Part shown: positions 19,466-31,313 of the stretch, piece after piece
How positions within the stretch are numbered: position 1 is the first letter of the stretch
Layout of the letters: the number at the start of each line of letters is the position of its first letter
Origin: Alopecurus myosuroides
Lineage: Eukaryota; Streptophyta; Magnoliopsida; Poales; Poaceae
Direction of reading: 5' to 3'
Assembly (NCBI GenBank): GCA_028641055.1
Contig: CM054060.1
Location: forward strand, 56,694,292-56,758,291
Length of the DNA: 64,000 nt
The notes under the pieces: model-generated
Told to the model about the DNA's origin: nothing
The model's input: only the letters and a program-made list of their open reading frames with translations
Databases searched by the model: none
Program-made: the position numbers and the translations under genes

Positions 19466-21124
19466 TCTCCTCTCCAGCTCGTCGGAGGGAGCCGTCGGCC
19501 AAAGGCTCTCTTGGTGGACGACAGACGGCGGGATCTCGTCTCCTCGTCCGTTCCCGCAGCCGGAAATCTCCGGCCTAGATCACAGTGGTGGCCCTAGACA
19601 TCGATTGCGGCGTGGCGGAGCATGGACTCTGATACGTCCCAAACATACCTATAATTTTTTATACTCCATGTTGCTTTTTACATATTTTTTCATGTTTTTT
19701 TTCGTTTTTCGGATGTTTTCATGGACTAATCTATTAACAATATGCCCAGAGCCAGTTCGTGTTTTCTGTTATTTTTATGTTTTAGAAAAACAACTAAAAA
19801 ATATTCACCAAATGTCTTGAAAATATACAAAGATTATTTTTTGCCCGGAACAAAGATGGAGTCTAAAGGAGAGCCGGAGAGGGGGCCTGGGGCCACCAGA
19901 GGAGTGCCAGGCGCGATCCGCCCCTAGGTCGCGCCTGGGGGTCATCTGGTGTCCCCCGGTGTACGGACAACGATGTCGCCTAGAGGAGGGGGGGATGAAT
20001 AGGCGATTAAATTTTTTCTGATTAAGGCTTGCTAAATGCGGAAATAAACTAGGTGCAACTAAGTGCACCAACAACTTATGCTAAGCAAAACAAGTAACAA
20101 GGTGATAGCAAGATATATAATTTCAAGCACGAAGACTATCACAATAAAAAATTACATAAGTTAAAAACCTCGGGTATAGAAATAACCGAGCCACACAGAG
20201 GCAATGATGTATTCACGAGTTCCTCCTTTTTTTTTGGGGGGGGGGGGGGGGATAGTATTGTACCTCATTCATTCTTATAAAACTTTACCACTCAATAAAA
20301 CGGGATGACTCAAACGCCCTTGCAATTGTATACAAGAGTAATGTTCTTCACATTCCATAGCATTGAGTTGTATAGATTTAAGATAGTTGAATATGAAATG
20401 ATATTTACCAACCAACATCTGTTACCTTTTCTCCTTCTTCTTTGAGTTAAGATAGTTGGATATGAAATGATTTTTACCAGCCAACATATGTTACCTTTTC
20501 TCCTTCTTCTTTGAGTTAAGATAGTTGGATATGAAATGATTTTTACCAGCCAACATATGTTACCTTTTCTCCTTCTGCTTTGAGTTGGAAGATACCGGAG
20601 GAAGAGTGAAAATAAGTGGTTTACAGTTATTTCTTCGAATTTCATAATCATGTCTATCACGTTTTAGCCTTCTTTTGTCCACATGAATGTAGACGTGTTT
20701 AAGTGGAAGATTCGTGTGAACTTTACACTAAAACATGTCTAGATATGTGCAAAAAACGGACAAAATACTTTATATGTTGATACGGAGGGAGTACATACCA
20801 TCTGTTGGTGACACCGAGTCAAGCAATTCGACGAATTTCTTGAATTTTGGATCAACTTGGATATTTGATCTATAAATTTTCTACCACTAAAATAACTTAT
20901 TTGCAATATTTGTATTAGAATAGAGAAAATATATATTTTTTGCATTGGAATCCCAGGTACGAAACATCGATTTCTGAAAAGAGATATCTATTGCTCAAAG
21001 GCATAATTCAAATTATTTTTAGGTATACTCCTAACTATTTATATGAATTATTTTTTAGGTATAATTCATTTTTTCTGTTAATTATTTTTAGTTTGGTGTT
21101 TCTGAGCATACGTGCATTGCACGT
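19466..21124. other. Mosaic of repeat fragments, no gene
   Basis: A GC-rich piece (to ~19625) precedes TGATACGTCC at ~19630, which looks like the start of an LTR; a truncated LTR-like body runs to ~19970. A second unrelated fragment starts near 19975 (GTCGCCTAGAGG, then GGATGAATAGGCG). A G-run follows T9 at 20229-20251, then a 69 bp minisatellite, then AT-rich sequence. The short open frames have no recognisable content. Confidence 0.45.
20382..20588. repeat. 69 bp minisatellite, three copies
   Basis: Units start at 20382, 20451 and 20520 with GATAGTTG(A/G)ATATGAAATG and differ by a few bases. The period is a multiple of three, so an open frame with a repeated peptide appears on the minus strand; I regard it as incidental. 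Confidence 0.9.
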
Positions 21125-21255
21125 ACCGCATTACTTGTCCTAACAGAACGTACACGGGAACTAGTCTTGTAAAAAAAAGGGTTAGTAGCTGTGTCGCCAT
21201 CTACGGTCGCCATGAGACGACAATAATGTTGCAAATCAAGCTAGGATAACATATG
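21125..21255. repeat. Host segmental duplication, right copy, first fragment
   Basis: It matches 17587-17690 of the left copy (GGGAACTAGTCTTGT, GTGTCGCCATC, GAGACGAC) and is cut at 21255 by the CACTA insertion. The match resumes at 41039. Confidence 0.75.
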
Positions 21256-21269
21256 CACTACAGGAAACA

Positions 21270-21625
21270 GTCTGTATGCCTACGGCCAGGTACCGTCGGC
21301 TTAGGCCCAAAAGCCGTCGGCATATAGCTATGCCTACGGCAAAATTATATGCCGACGGCAAAACGCCGTCGGCAACTTCTTCATAGGCATAGCTCTAAAA
21401 AGCCGTCGGCATAGAAAAGCCGTCGGCATAGATCTATGCCGACGGCCAAACGGAGCTATGCCGACGGCCAAACTGTGCCACGTGGCACCCTCGCATCGTT
21501 CGCGGATGGAGCTATGCCGACGGCCTTTTAGCATATGCCTACGGCCTCATTGGACACGTGGCAGCCCCATATTGCTCGTGGGAGGGAGCTATGCCGACGG
21601 TAATTGCCGTCGGCATAGTTTTTTA
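21270..21625. repeat. CACTA subterminal repeats, left end
   Basis: Many copies of TATGCCGACGGC and its complement GCCGTCGGCATA, some as GCCTACGGC, occur in both orientations at irregular spacing, as expected of the transposase-binding region. Confidence 0.88.
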
Positions 21626-21639
21626 AAGGATTTTTTTTT

Positions 21640-24600
21640 CCTATTTGTTTCTGCTTCCCGTTCTACCGTTTCAAGCAGTCAAAAATAGACCAACGTGTTG
21701 ACAGCTCACATGACAAAACTGAATGCATACATGACATGAGCGACTAAAACAATAGTAAAAGAGATGGGTGTTTCTCGAGCAGATTCGTGGCTTAGTTTCC
21801 ACTCAATTAATTTCTTTGAGACCATACATACAAGCATTGATACAACATATGGTCATCCATACAATACAAGCATGCCCTCCACTGGGTGACACATGACGTA
21901 AAAAAAATAAACGAAATTTGAAATTTTCAAGAAATGCAGCTGCAGGTTGGATTGGAGGAGAGGGCCCCCCCGAGCAGCACCTAGGCAAGTTGGGTGCCGA
22001 CAGCAGCAGCTCGGGGAAGGAAACTACCGTCTCTTCCTCGTTTTCGGCCATGGTCACCGGCAGGCTGTGTGCAGCAGGAGGTAAAAGGTCACAATGAATC
22101 AAATAACAACCGACAAAATGATAGCTCAACTACAGCATGTGGCAAGTAATAACTCAGTACTAGTATAGGTATGCAAGTCTGCAACCGACCAGAACGCACT
22201 TCATTAATTTATTTAACATAGGAATAGATAGAAAAACATTGTTAAGCGAGAAAATGGATGCGGCTAAACATTTCAAGATCAATTATAATTATACTGAGTA
22301 TAGAAAAAAAATAGTCACCATTTTGGGCACTACCATGCATCCATAGGTTAACAAGAGGTTGGGAATCAATCTAACCATCCTTAAAATAAGAAAGCATGTA
22401 ACCATTAGATCAGTAGCTCCAGGTTAATCAATTTTATCTTTAATCCAATATCTAGCTACAGTTCTAAGTCATGCAAGTCATGTATGAACCGTATCCAAAA
22501 GAATCAAGTAGCTAACTAACTGGTCTAGTCCTCCAATATGTTGTACAAATACCACATACCAGCAAATAATTCAAAATTTCATGTAGAAAGCATATGACCA
22601 TTAGATCAGCAGCTCCAGGCTAATCAATTTTATCTTTAATCCTATATCTAGCTACAGGTCTAATCATTGTCATGCGAGTCATGTATGAACCGTAACCAAA
22701 AGAATCAAGTAGCTAACTAACTGGTCTAGTCGTCCAATATGTTGTACAAATACCAGATACCAGCAAAATAATTCCACTTTCATGTATTCACCTTCTATTA
22801 ACAGTTGTACGCATGTACCAAATAGCTATGGTCCACATCTCAAAGAAATAAGTTGCAGAAGAGCATATATCAAAAAGAGATATGGTACACAGATAATCAA
22901 ACCAGCTTAAGTGGCTCCCAGTTCTGAAATTTCATAAGTGTGACCGAAAAACGGAAGAATTAGGAGGATATCTGAACTAGTGTCTATACTTGAGCAAGAA
23001 AAGTACACACAAACCAATCTGAATCTATTCATCACAAAGCACGGTGAGGAGAAAGGAGAGGAACACGAGGACTCACCTAGACAAACTGAGGATTAGAGGA
23101 AGACCATAGCTGCCATAGTTTAGCCTCCAGGTCGCACTCAAACTAACTCTAGCCTCGACCGAGTGGCAGTGCTTCCTTCCCACAGCTCCAGCCTCTCAAG
23201 AAGACGCCCTCGGACAAAAAAAAATCACATATTAGCACATTACTTTGAGTAAACCATGGCACCAACTTATACACAGCTACAGAAAATGCGAACTTGCACG
23301 GCTACAGAAAATGGAAACTTATACAAAACATGATGGCCGATTCATAGAGCATAACAGAGTAGGAAGTTAACATGGATACGACAATGCGAAAGGGCATCAC
23401 TTATTGGAGCAAGTGTGCTCACATTTTGTGGGATCAGTGCCATATCTATGCACCTACTAGGCAATCTGGAACACCAGTGTAGATCTAATTTCTTGAACAC
23501 GAGAACTACTAGGTAGATATCATTCAAGAGTATAAGTTCAAATACAATGTTGCGTATATATACTTGTTAACACATGAAACGGCCATTCAGTTGAAGAAAT
23601 ACTGAAGCAAATCCAAAAAATGAACATTTTTTTTGTTGCTGGACAAATTTTTAGAATAAGGCTGAAAGGCCCTTATTTTATAAGAAAGGCACGCACCAGG
23701 TTCAGTGTGGTGCAGCAATTAGAAAAGGGAAGCAAGTTGGTGTACATACAGTTAATGGCAGCCTCACAAGCATGGTTAGTACCAACCAGTCCAATAGGTT
23801 TCTATACTTACAAACAAGTTGGGTACTGAAAAGTGAAAATCTAGGACAATGTAAATTAAGTACAACCGGTAGCCTGGCAATTCAATAGATAGAAATCTAC
23901 AACACACACTGGCTGCAGGTAAGATTAATTAGAAGGCATACATCATGTGTGCTGGAACGACGTTGGATAAAAAGACAAACCAATGTCAAACAAATGTACA
24001 TCATGAGTCCGCAAAGTAGGCTCCCAAGATCCAATCAGACTGCACTCAAAATAATGTTTTTTCTACACTTTGAGCATGGTTGTTGCAAAATTGTTTCATT
24101 CCAGAGGGCAGAGGCAGGGGGAGGTAGACGTGTCTCACCGGCAGTTCCCGGCGAGCACGTCAGAGGACAGAGCCCTAGCACTGCTGTGGCAGATCCCGCG
24201 GTCACCGATTTCAGGGACTTCGTAGCGGTGGTGAAGAACACGGCCAGCAGCCTGGTCAGCTGGAAAGCTCTCCCCTACGATGGCGACAAGGTGAAGCAAG
24301 GTGAGAGCATAGAGACTGGGTTCTAGGCTGCAGAAAAGGCATCGAACAGAAGTAAAAAAAAATCATATTTTTCAGACTCGGGCCAATGTCTTGCAAGATG
24401 AATTCGTTCTAGGGACGACGAGGAGAGGTGTCTCACCGGCCTTGTCATGTTCCCGGCAAGCACGGACGAGGAGCTTCCGTGGCTGAGGAGGAGGGCGCCG
24501 GATCCCGCGGCCAACAGCAGCAGTGCACGAGATCTCCGCGTGCCTGCAGACTTCCTTTGTCTGTCGCTGCCGCGTACTAGTGGCCAACGCGCGCGACGTC

Positions 24601-25860
24601 GATGGCGTACTGGGGTGGGAGAAAGGGGATCGCCGGTTAGGGTTTGTGGTGGGGGTCAGCGGAATCGATGGTTTCGCATGGTGGAAACGGGAGAGGAGGA
24701 GTAGGTGGTTCCGGGATAGCAAGCTACACGGTGACGAGTCATTGGTCCTGGCCGGAATCGACTAGCGACGGAGGAGGCGGAAAGGGGATCAGAGGAGAGG
24801 GAGGCGGCGCTGACTGAGCGGATAGGACCCGTGCAAGGCCTCTACGCGAGGGATGGTTTTCGTCTTGTTGTTTTTTGGCCCCAAATCTGCTCCCGCCCTT
24901 CGTTTAGCCAAAACCAAAATATTTGGCTCCAAATCCAGATTTCGTTTGCCGCTCGAGCAGTAAACTGTACGCAGTTTCATCAAAAGGAGACAAAAATAAA
25001 AAATGCCTCCATATGTCTACCAATTAACGCATATACTTCTCGAAAGAAAATAAAAAAATTCACCTCATGTATATAGCAACACGAGATGAATGCATAAATA
25101 ATTGGAATTGTCATGTTGTCAGTAGCTTTTAAAAAAAATGTTTTCGAAAACAACACTGAAAAAACTACATTGAGTGCGGGGTGGGGGTGATAACAAAGAT
25201 TACGCTTGGGAATCCGTAGGGCAAGAAATCTTTGATGAAACCTACCTGCAGCTGCTCGATTTGAAGGAGGATGGGAGGAGGCGTCGATGGCGTGCATCCA
25301 CGGCGTGCGTGTCATCGTCGACCTGGTGTCCGGAGAGGAGTCTTCGTGGTGGCCACCACCGAAAACCCTAGCACGTGTCCATGTCGTGGCCCGGCCATAG
25401 CGCCGCGCATCTCTGCACGCGGACGCAGACAAGACAGTCGGCTGTGACGTCGTGGCTACATGGCGGTAGCACAACTGTCTCTAACGGTCCTATGGCAGAT
25501 GCGCTCGATATGTGACCAAGAGAGATTGGGGAAGAGGAGAGGAAGGTTCGAATGGAAAGAGAACTGTCGGCGGGTGGAGAAGCTCCGAGACAAGGTGGCG
25601 CGTCAGGTAGCCGCAAGGGGCGGAGAGGATAGCTGGTGACGGGAGGAGAGAGTGGAGATTTTAAAGCGTCGGAACCTAACCCTAGTGGTGCAATATCATA
25701 TGTATACAAGTCTGGTGGGAGGTGGATAGGACCAACATACTACTCCAGGGTGTGTGAAAGGTTGCGGACTTAGAGCTCGAACCCCCCCCCCCCCCACCGG
25801 GGTGCACCAGAGGGAATCATATGAATTGGTTGTCTGTTTTTCGGGCATCTACAAAGAGTG
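21640..25860. other. CACTA interior, no recognisable gene
   Basis: The sequence is mostly AT-rich and unannotatable. GC-richer islands at about 24110-24330 and 24400-24830 both contain GGTGTCTCACCGG-like text (GTGTCTCACCGGCAG and GTGTCTCACCGGCCT) and so look like diverged copies of one another. Open frames there (for example minus 24722-24372) are Pro/Ser/Arg-rich and overlap on both strands. They may be remnants of captured or transposon genes, but I cannot assign them. A C-run lies near 25780. Confidence 0.4.
22391..22785. repeat. Tandem duplication, unit ~196 bp
   Basis: The block starting AAAGCATGTAACCATTAGAT at 22391 recurs from 22587 with a few changes. It includes TCAATTTTATCTTTAATCC, CATGTATGAACCGTA and GTAGCTAACTAACTGGTCTA in both units. 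Confidence 0.88.
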
Positions 25861-25879
25861 AGGAATCTTGGGCATCTAC

Positions 25880-27250
25880 AACCAAAGTCACCCTAGACCC
25901 ACTCGAGAAAAGTCCGACTTATTGGTCTATCCATTATACCTGAGTCGGAAAGGGGTAGAAAAGTGGAACTAATTGTTTGGTTCAGTTTAGTTAGGCCCTA
26001 AGAACACCCAAGACAATGGTCTACACAAACTCTTGACAAGATTTTCCCTAGTTCTTCACATCCGAGAGTTTTGGGCTCTAACTAGTCCTGAAACCAGCCA
26101 CAGAGAAAACAATGCCGACTTATCAGTCTGTCCCCTATACGTGAGACGGAAGGGGGTAGCAAACTGAAAAAATTGCTTGGTTGTGTTTAGTTGTGACATA
26201 GCAGGGCCGGAAAATCCGCGACCCTGTGCCAAACTCTAAAACATGGCCCTATCTCACACGAAAATTTAAAATAATAGAAAATCTTAATGTATATGATAAA
26301 CATTATCAAAAGTAGTGGTCTACCCACACTCTTAAAAATATTCCCCTCGGCTCATCACATTCTGGAGTTTCGGGCTCTAAGTAGTCCTGGAACCAGACAG
26401 GGAGAAGTTGACGCCGGTGAAGCCCTAAAACAAAAGAGTGAGGTAATATACAATTCAAATCACATGTGTACACACATGGTATGGAAACCACTAGCCTTTG
26501 GTGGGACTCGGACGCTCTAGAGCCCCTCTCCGGTGGAACCCTAGACCCACTAGAGAAAAGTGTGACTTATTGGTCTATCCCCTATACGTGAGCCAGAATG
26601 GGATAGCAAAGTGGAACTAATTGCTTGGTTGTGTTTTGTTAGTCCCTAAGAACACCCAAGACAATGGTCGACCCACACTCTTGAAAAGATTCCCCCCGGT
26701 TCGTCAGATCCCGAAGTCGGATCTGGGATAATGTTCGGAATCTACAACCCAAATTACACTTACATGGTATGTAAACCAAAAGCACTTGGTGGGCTGGGAT
26801 GCTCCGGATCCCCTATCCGGCAAAACCTTAGACACAATTGAGAAAAGTCCAACTTATCGGTCTATCCCCTATACGTGAGCGGGAAAGGGGTAGAAAAGTG
26901 AAACTAATTTCTTGTTTGTGTTTGGTTAGGACCTAGGAACACCCAAGACAATGTTTAACCCACACTCTAGACAAGATTTCCCCCGGTTTGTCAGATCCGG
27001 AAGTTTCGGGCTCTAAGTAGTCTTGAAACCCTATAGAGACAAGCCGACGCTGGTGAAACCTTAACACAAAGAGTGAGGGAATCATAGGCATATACAACCC
27101 AAAACACACTTGTACAGACATGGTATAGCAACAAATAGGATTTGGTGGTACTCAGACGCCCCGGAGCTCCTCTCCGACGAAACCCTAGACCAAATGGAGA
27201 AAAGTCTGACTTATTGTCTATCCCATATACGTGAGCCGGAATGGGGTAGC
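25880..27250. repeat. Satellite-like tandem array, left part (unit ~354 bp)
   Basis: A recurring landmark CTAGACCCACT-GAGAAAAGT occurs near 25894, 26541, 26826 (diverged) and 27182, with further degenerate units between. Each unit also carries GACTTATTGGTCTATCCC, ATACGTGAGCC, GGGGTAGCAAAGTGGAACTA and AACACCCAAGACAATGGT. The spacing is disturbed here by deletions. The array continues after the retrotransposon at 39068. Confidence 0.85.
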
Positions 27251-28587
27251 TGAAAGATCATCGTCCGTTTTGGTAATTATATGACAACATAACTGTTTGA
27301 TCTAATGTTTGTTCAAATGATGAAAATGCCCAGGTTATTAGGTTCACTATATCTATGGGGCTAATGCTTGAGATATTCGAAAAGTGCTAAGAGAAAGAAA
27401 GCCAGGGAACCAAAATGTGCAGGGGCGGAAGCTCCGGTGAACCCACCGGAGGCTCCGGTAAATCCACCGGAGGCTCCGGTGAATCCACCGGAGGCTCAGC
27501 CCTCAACCTGTGCGCAAATAAGTTCCGGTGCACATCCGGTGGTTCCTCCGCCGAAATACCCTTCTGTTGGAAAGTGGCGGAGGTTCCACCGGAGGCTCTG
27601 GTGGACATCCGGTGGCCCCCTGGTCCAAGTGCAAATGGACTCCGGTGGAGGGTCCGGTGGTAGCTCCGCCAGCTACCCCTTCTGTTGGAAAGTGGCGGAG
27701 GTTCCACCGGAGCCTCCGGTGCGGGTCCGGTGGGCGGAACCTCCGCTCGATCCACCGGAGCCTCCGGCCTCCTCAGCAGCGCGCAAAGGATAAGGCACTG
27801 CGCAACTGCGCAGTGCAAAGAAGACCCACCGGAGCCTCCGGTGCCCTGGACTGCAAACGGCCACTTCGTGGCCAAGAGTATAAATACCCCTTCACCTACC
27901 TCATAAATGCTAAGCTTTTCCCACTCTCTCTCCTAGCCATTAATGAAAGCTTCAACCTCTTAGATCTCCTTCTCCGTCCACCCAATCACTCCCAAACTTG
28001 GTGGAGAGCTAGAGGAGACCTAGATCCACACTTCCACCAAAGGAATCTCAAATCCATCCACCACAACCTAGTAGATCTAGAATCCTACTTGAGGCCTAGA
28101 AACCTTAGTAGATCTCGTGCTTGTAGTTTCCACCTTGTTGCAAGAAGCTACGGATTGCTTGAGAGCCTCCATCCTTGTGGAGTGACCTCAAGCCCTTGTA
28201 AAGGTTTGGTCAACGCCTTCAAGTCGACCTCATAGTGGAAACGAGCATCTCCCTCACCGGAGAAGCTCAAGGAGAACAAGGTGTGCACAACCGTGCTATT
28301 GAGGAGCGCCTAGGTGGCTCCCCACCTCTCCAACGTAGACGTACTTCTCTTGAGAAGGAACTACGGTGAAACATATCCTTGTCTCCTTGTTTACACTTGT
28401 TGTTTGCTTTACTACCTTACGCTTTACTTCCGTTGCGCATACTACTCTCTTCACATAGGTTGTTCACTTAGTTGCACATCTAGAGAATCGTATCTTATCT
28501 TACTAAGCCCCTTAAAAAGAAAAGAAAAGAAAAATTGGTAGTCAACCTATTCACCCCCCCCCTCTAGTTGACCATAGTGCACTTTCA
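27251..28587 (+). repeat. 5' LTR of the SIRE-like element
   Basis: It is 1337 bp, TGAAAGATC to CACTTTCA. TATAAATA at 27879-27886 is the likely promoter. From 27430 to 27845 it is packed with near-palindromic CACCGGAGGCTCCGGTG units. Relative to the 3' LTR it has 52 extra bases near 27443-27495, lacks a 21-base repeat unit near 27841, and has about two fewer Cs in the poly-C tract near 28553. These account for the length difference. Open frames inside it are not genes. Confidence 0.93.
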
Positions 28588-28639
28588 ATTGGTATCAGAG
28601 CCTCGGCTCTTACTAAGGGCTTAACCGCCTAAGAGTACA

Positions 28640-29757
28640 ATGGTCGATGAAAATACCCCCGGTAGTTCTAGTGCGGAAATCTCCAAGATGTCCGACAGTA
28701 TATCTAACCTACAAGACTCGGTTGGAATCCTCCAAGCCGAAATGTCTAAGGTTAGCTCTACTGTCAGTACGGAGGTTTCTAGCATCAAGAAAATGATGGA
28801 GGTATTGATGGGGAGAACCAAGGAGTCCGAGGAAGCACCTCTCACTACCAACGATGTTAGCTCGGATGAAGAATCCATTCCGGACATTGATGAAATGGAA
28901 GCTAACATCGCTTTAGCTAAGGCGAAAGCCAAAGCAAAAGCCGATAAAAAGGCTAAGAGTAGTGGGAACTCCGAGGGCTCCAAGTCTCAATCGGCTAACG
29001 GTTCGGGGTCTAACTCTAAAGTTCCACCGCCTCCCAATTACGATTCTATCCACCCTATTGCTACAATACCACACATGGTTAATGTTGGAAATCCTCCCAT
29101 GCTTAACACTAACGAATTCTCATCATGGAAGTTCGATATGGAGTCTCATATTTCAGGTTGTTGCACCGCTCTATGGAGAAGCGTTGTTCATGGATTCCAC
29201 CCTCATGATCCAAACAACTTGACCCCAAGAGAGGACGTGGAGTTCCAACTCAACAAGACCGCTATTGTGACTATCCAAAAGGCTCTCCCAAGAGAACATC
29301 TTGAGCACATTCGCGGCTTGAAGACCGCCAAGGAAGCATGGGATAAACTTGACTCCTTGTTCCAAGGAAATGCTAGCATTCAATCATCAAAATATGATGT
29401 TGCTCTCGACAAGTCCGAGAACTTCGTCATGCTTGAAGACGAGAGTCCCGAGGAGCTATATAGAAGAGTTGTCACTCTTGGCAATCAACTAAGAGATTTT
29501 GGGAAAGAGGAAATCTCGGATGAATGGATCAAGAGGAAGTTTGTCAAGGCCATAACTCCATTTGAGAAGAACCTCTCCACTAGCATTCGAACAAGATCCG
29601 ACTACAACTCCCTTAACTCCATTGGAGTGCTAAGTGAGTTCATTGCCATATCCTTATCTCACAAAAGTGCGGATGATGCTCTTGCTCGCTCTAGAGGACA
29701 TGGAAAGTCTCCCAACCTTGCCTTGAAGTCTAGAGCAATGGCCAAGATTGAAGAAGT

Positions 29758-29793
<36 letters not shown>

Positions 29794-31303
29794 GGACTAT
29801 GAGGATACATACAAGGGTGCCCATAAATGTATTGCTCTTGCCATGCAAGGGTATTGGAAGAGATGGGAGGCTCACAAAGCCGGTGCCCCAAGACCTTCAA
29901 GGAACAAGATCTTTAGGAAGAAAGGGGAACGGCCAAGGACATGTTATAATTGTGGAAGTGCAAACCACTTCGTCAAAGAGTGTCCCTTTGAGCCAAGAGA
30001 AGAGAATGAAGGGAAGCTTGTTCGCAAGGACAAGAACAAAGCTCCACAAAACAAGAACCTCGCTAGAAGGGTTCCAAGGGCTCTATATGTTCAAGAAGGC
30101 CCCACATTGGAGACATACTACTCCGGAGATGAAGGAGAAGATGAAGTCGTAGGTGTTTCCCACGTCGCCATAGCTACCACTTCCTCTTCATCGGTCTCTC
30201 TATTTGAATCTCCCAATGAGAAGACATCGATCCGACCTACATGTCTCATGGCAAAAGCCACCGCGGTAATAACTTCCACCTCCAAGTCTATTACCACTAC
30301 CTCTCCCTCATTATTGGATTGTGTTGAAAACATTGGTGAAGATGAGGAGGCCAAGAACCTAGGGTCTTGGTTGAGTAGTCTTGAAGGTGAAACTAAAGAA
30401 AAAGTAAAAGCTCTCCTAAGGCAACTTGATGATGCCAACTCTCTCATTGATGAGAAAGAGGAAATCATCATGACCTTGGAGAATCATGGTGGTACCAATG
30501 AGAATCATGATGGTGAACTAATTAAGGCTCTCGAAAAGGAGAGATCCATGAGAGCCTCTCTTGAAGAAAGACTATCTAGTTTACAAGACTCTTATGCTAT
30601 TAGTGTTTCTAAGCTTAGGAAAGACAATGAAAAATCTCTTGCCAAACTTAAGAAAGAACATGCTAAATCTCTTGTTTTGCTTAAAGAATTTGAAGAGGAA
30701 GAGTTGAAGCTAGGAATAGCTCATCAAAAACTTGACGAGGAACATGACAAACTAAAAGAAGAGTTTAAATCTCTTAAGGAAATTCATGACAAACTTGCCA
30801 AGTCTCGAATCAAGCTTCTAGCTCAACAATCAAATAAGCATGTTGCATCTTCATCAAATAGCATTGTTATTGCACCTACCTCTTCCTCTACGACTAACAA
30901 TGTAGGGAAGGAAAGAATTCTCAACGATGCAATAAGCTCTCAAGGTGCCAAGAAAGGTAAAGAGGGACTTGGGTTTATTTCCAAGTCAAAGAAGACATCC
31001 AAGAATGTCACTACTCCCCCTCAAAATGTTGTTTTTGTAAAAGAGGGTGAGGTGACCAAAGAAAAGGAGACCAACGCCATTATGGGTGGTGATACCTCTA
31101 GGGGGAGCATCACTCATAATGATTTCGCCGGAAAATATAATCCATCTTATGTTCTTATGAAATCTAGGGATGGACATGTTTATGCTAAATACGTTGGTAC
31201 TTCTTATGGTGATGATTATCATTGGACTATTTGGGTTCCTAAGACCCTTGTTACTAACAAAAGAGGACCCATTGAAGGATGGGTACCTAAATCAAGAAAT
31301 TGA
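28640..31303 (+). CDS. SIRE-like Gag, 887 aa
   Basis: An N-terminal Ser-rich, Lys/Ala-rich region (AKAKAKAKADKKAK) precedes the copia Gag domain (FSSWKFDMESHI, ALPREHLEHIRGLKTAKEAWD). Near residue 372 an acidic run of eleven Asp is encoded by a (GAT)n microsatellite. The zinc knuckle CYNCGSANHFVKEC lies near 435. Residues ~570-740 form a long coiled coil (KEKVKALLRQLDDAN, LRKDNEKSLAKLKKEHAKSL), and the protein closes with HWTIWVPKTL and GWVPKSRN before TGA. Gag forms the particle and packages RNA. The long coiled coil is typical of SIRE-lineage Gag. ATG at 28640 lies ~50 nt after the LTR. The frame is open throughout. Confidence 0.92.
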
Positions 31304-31313
31304 TCTCTTGTAG

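Noticed and set aside
20222..20255. T9-G18 homopolymer junction as a functional G-quadruplex
   Set aside because: Homopolymer runs of this sort also occur at 25780 and 60845; no gene context supports a function, and length may be a sequencing artefact.
24372..24765. Arg/Ser/Pro-rich ORFs in the CACTA interior
   Set aside because: They overlap on both strands and show no domain.
27368..28235. Long ORFs rich in Gly/Pro/Ser in the SIRE-like LTR (and the copy at 37924-38713)
   Set aside because: They lie in the LTR, come from the CCACCGGAGGCTCCGGTG units, and occur on both strands.
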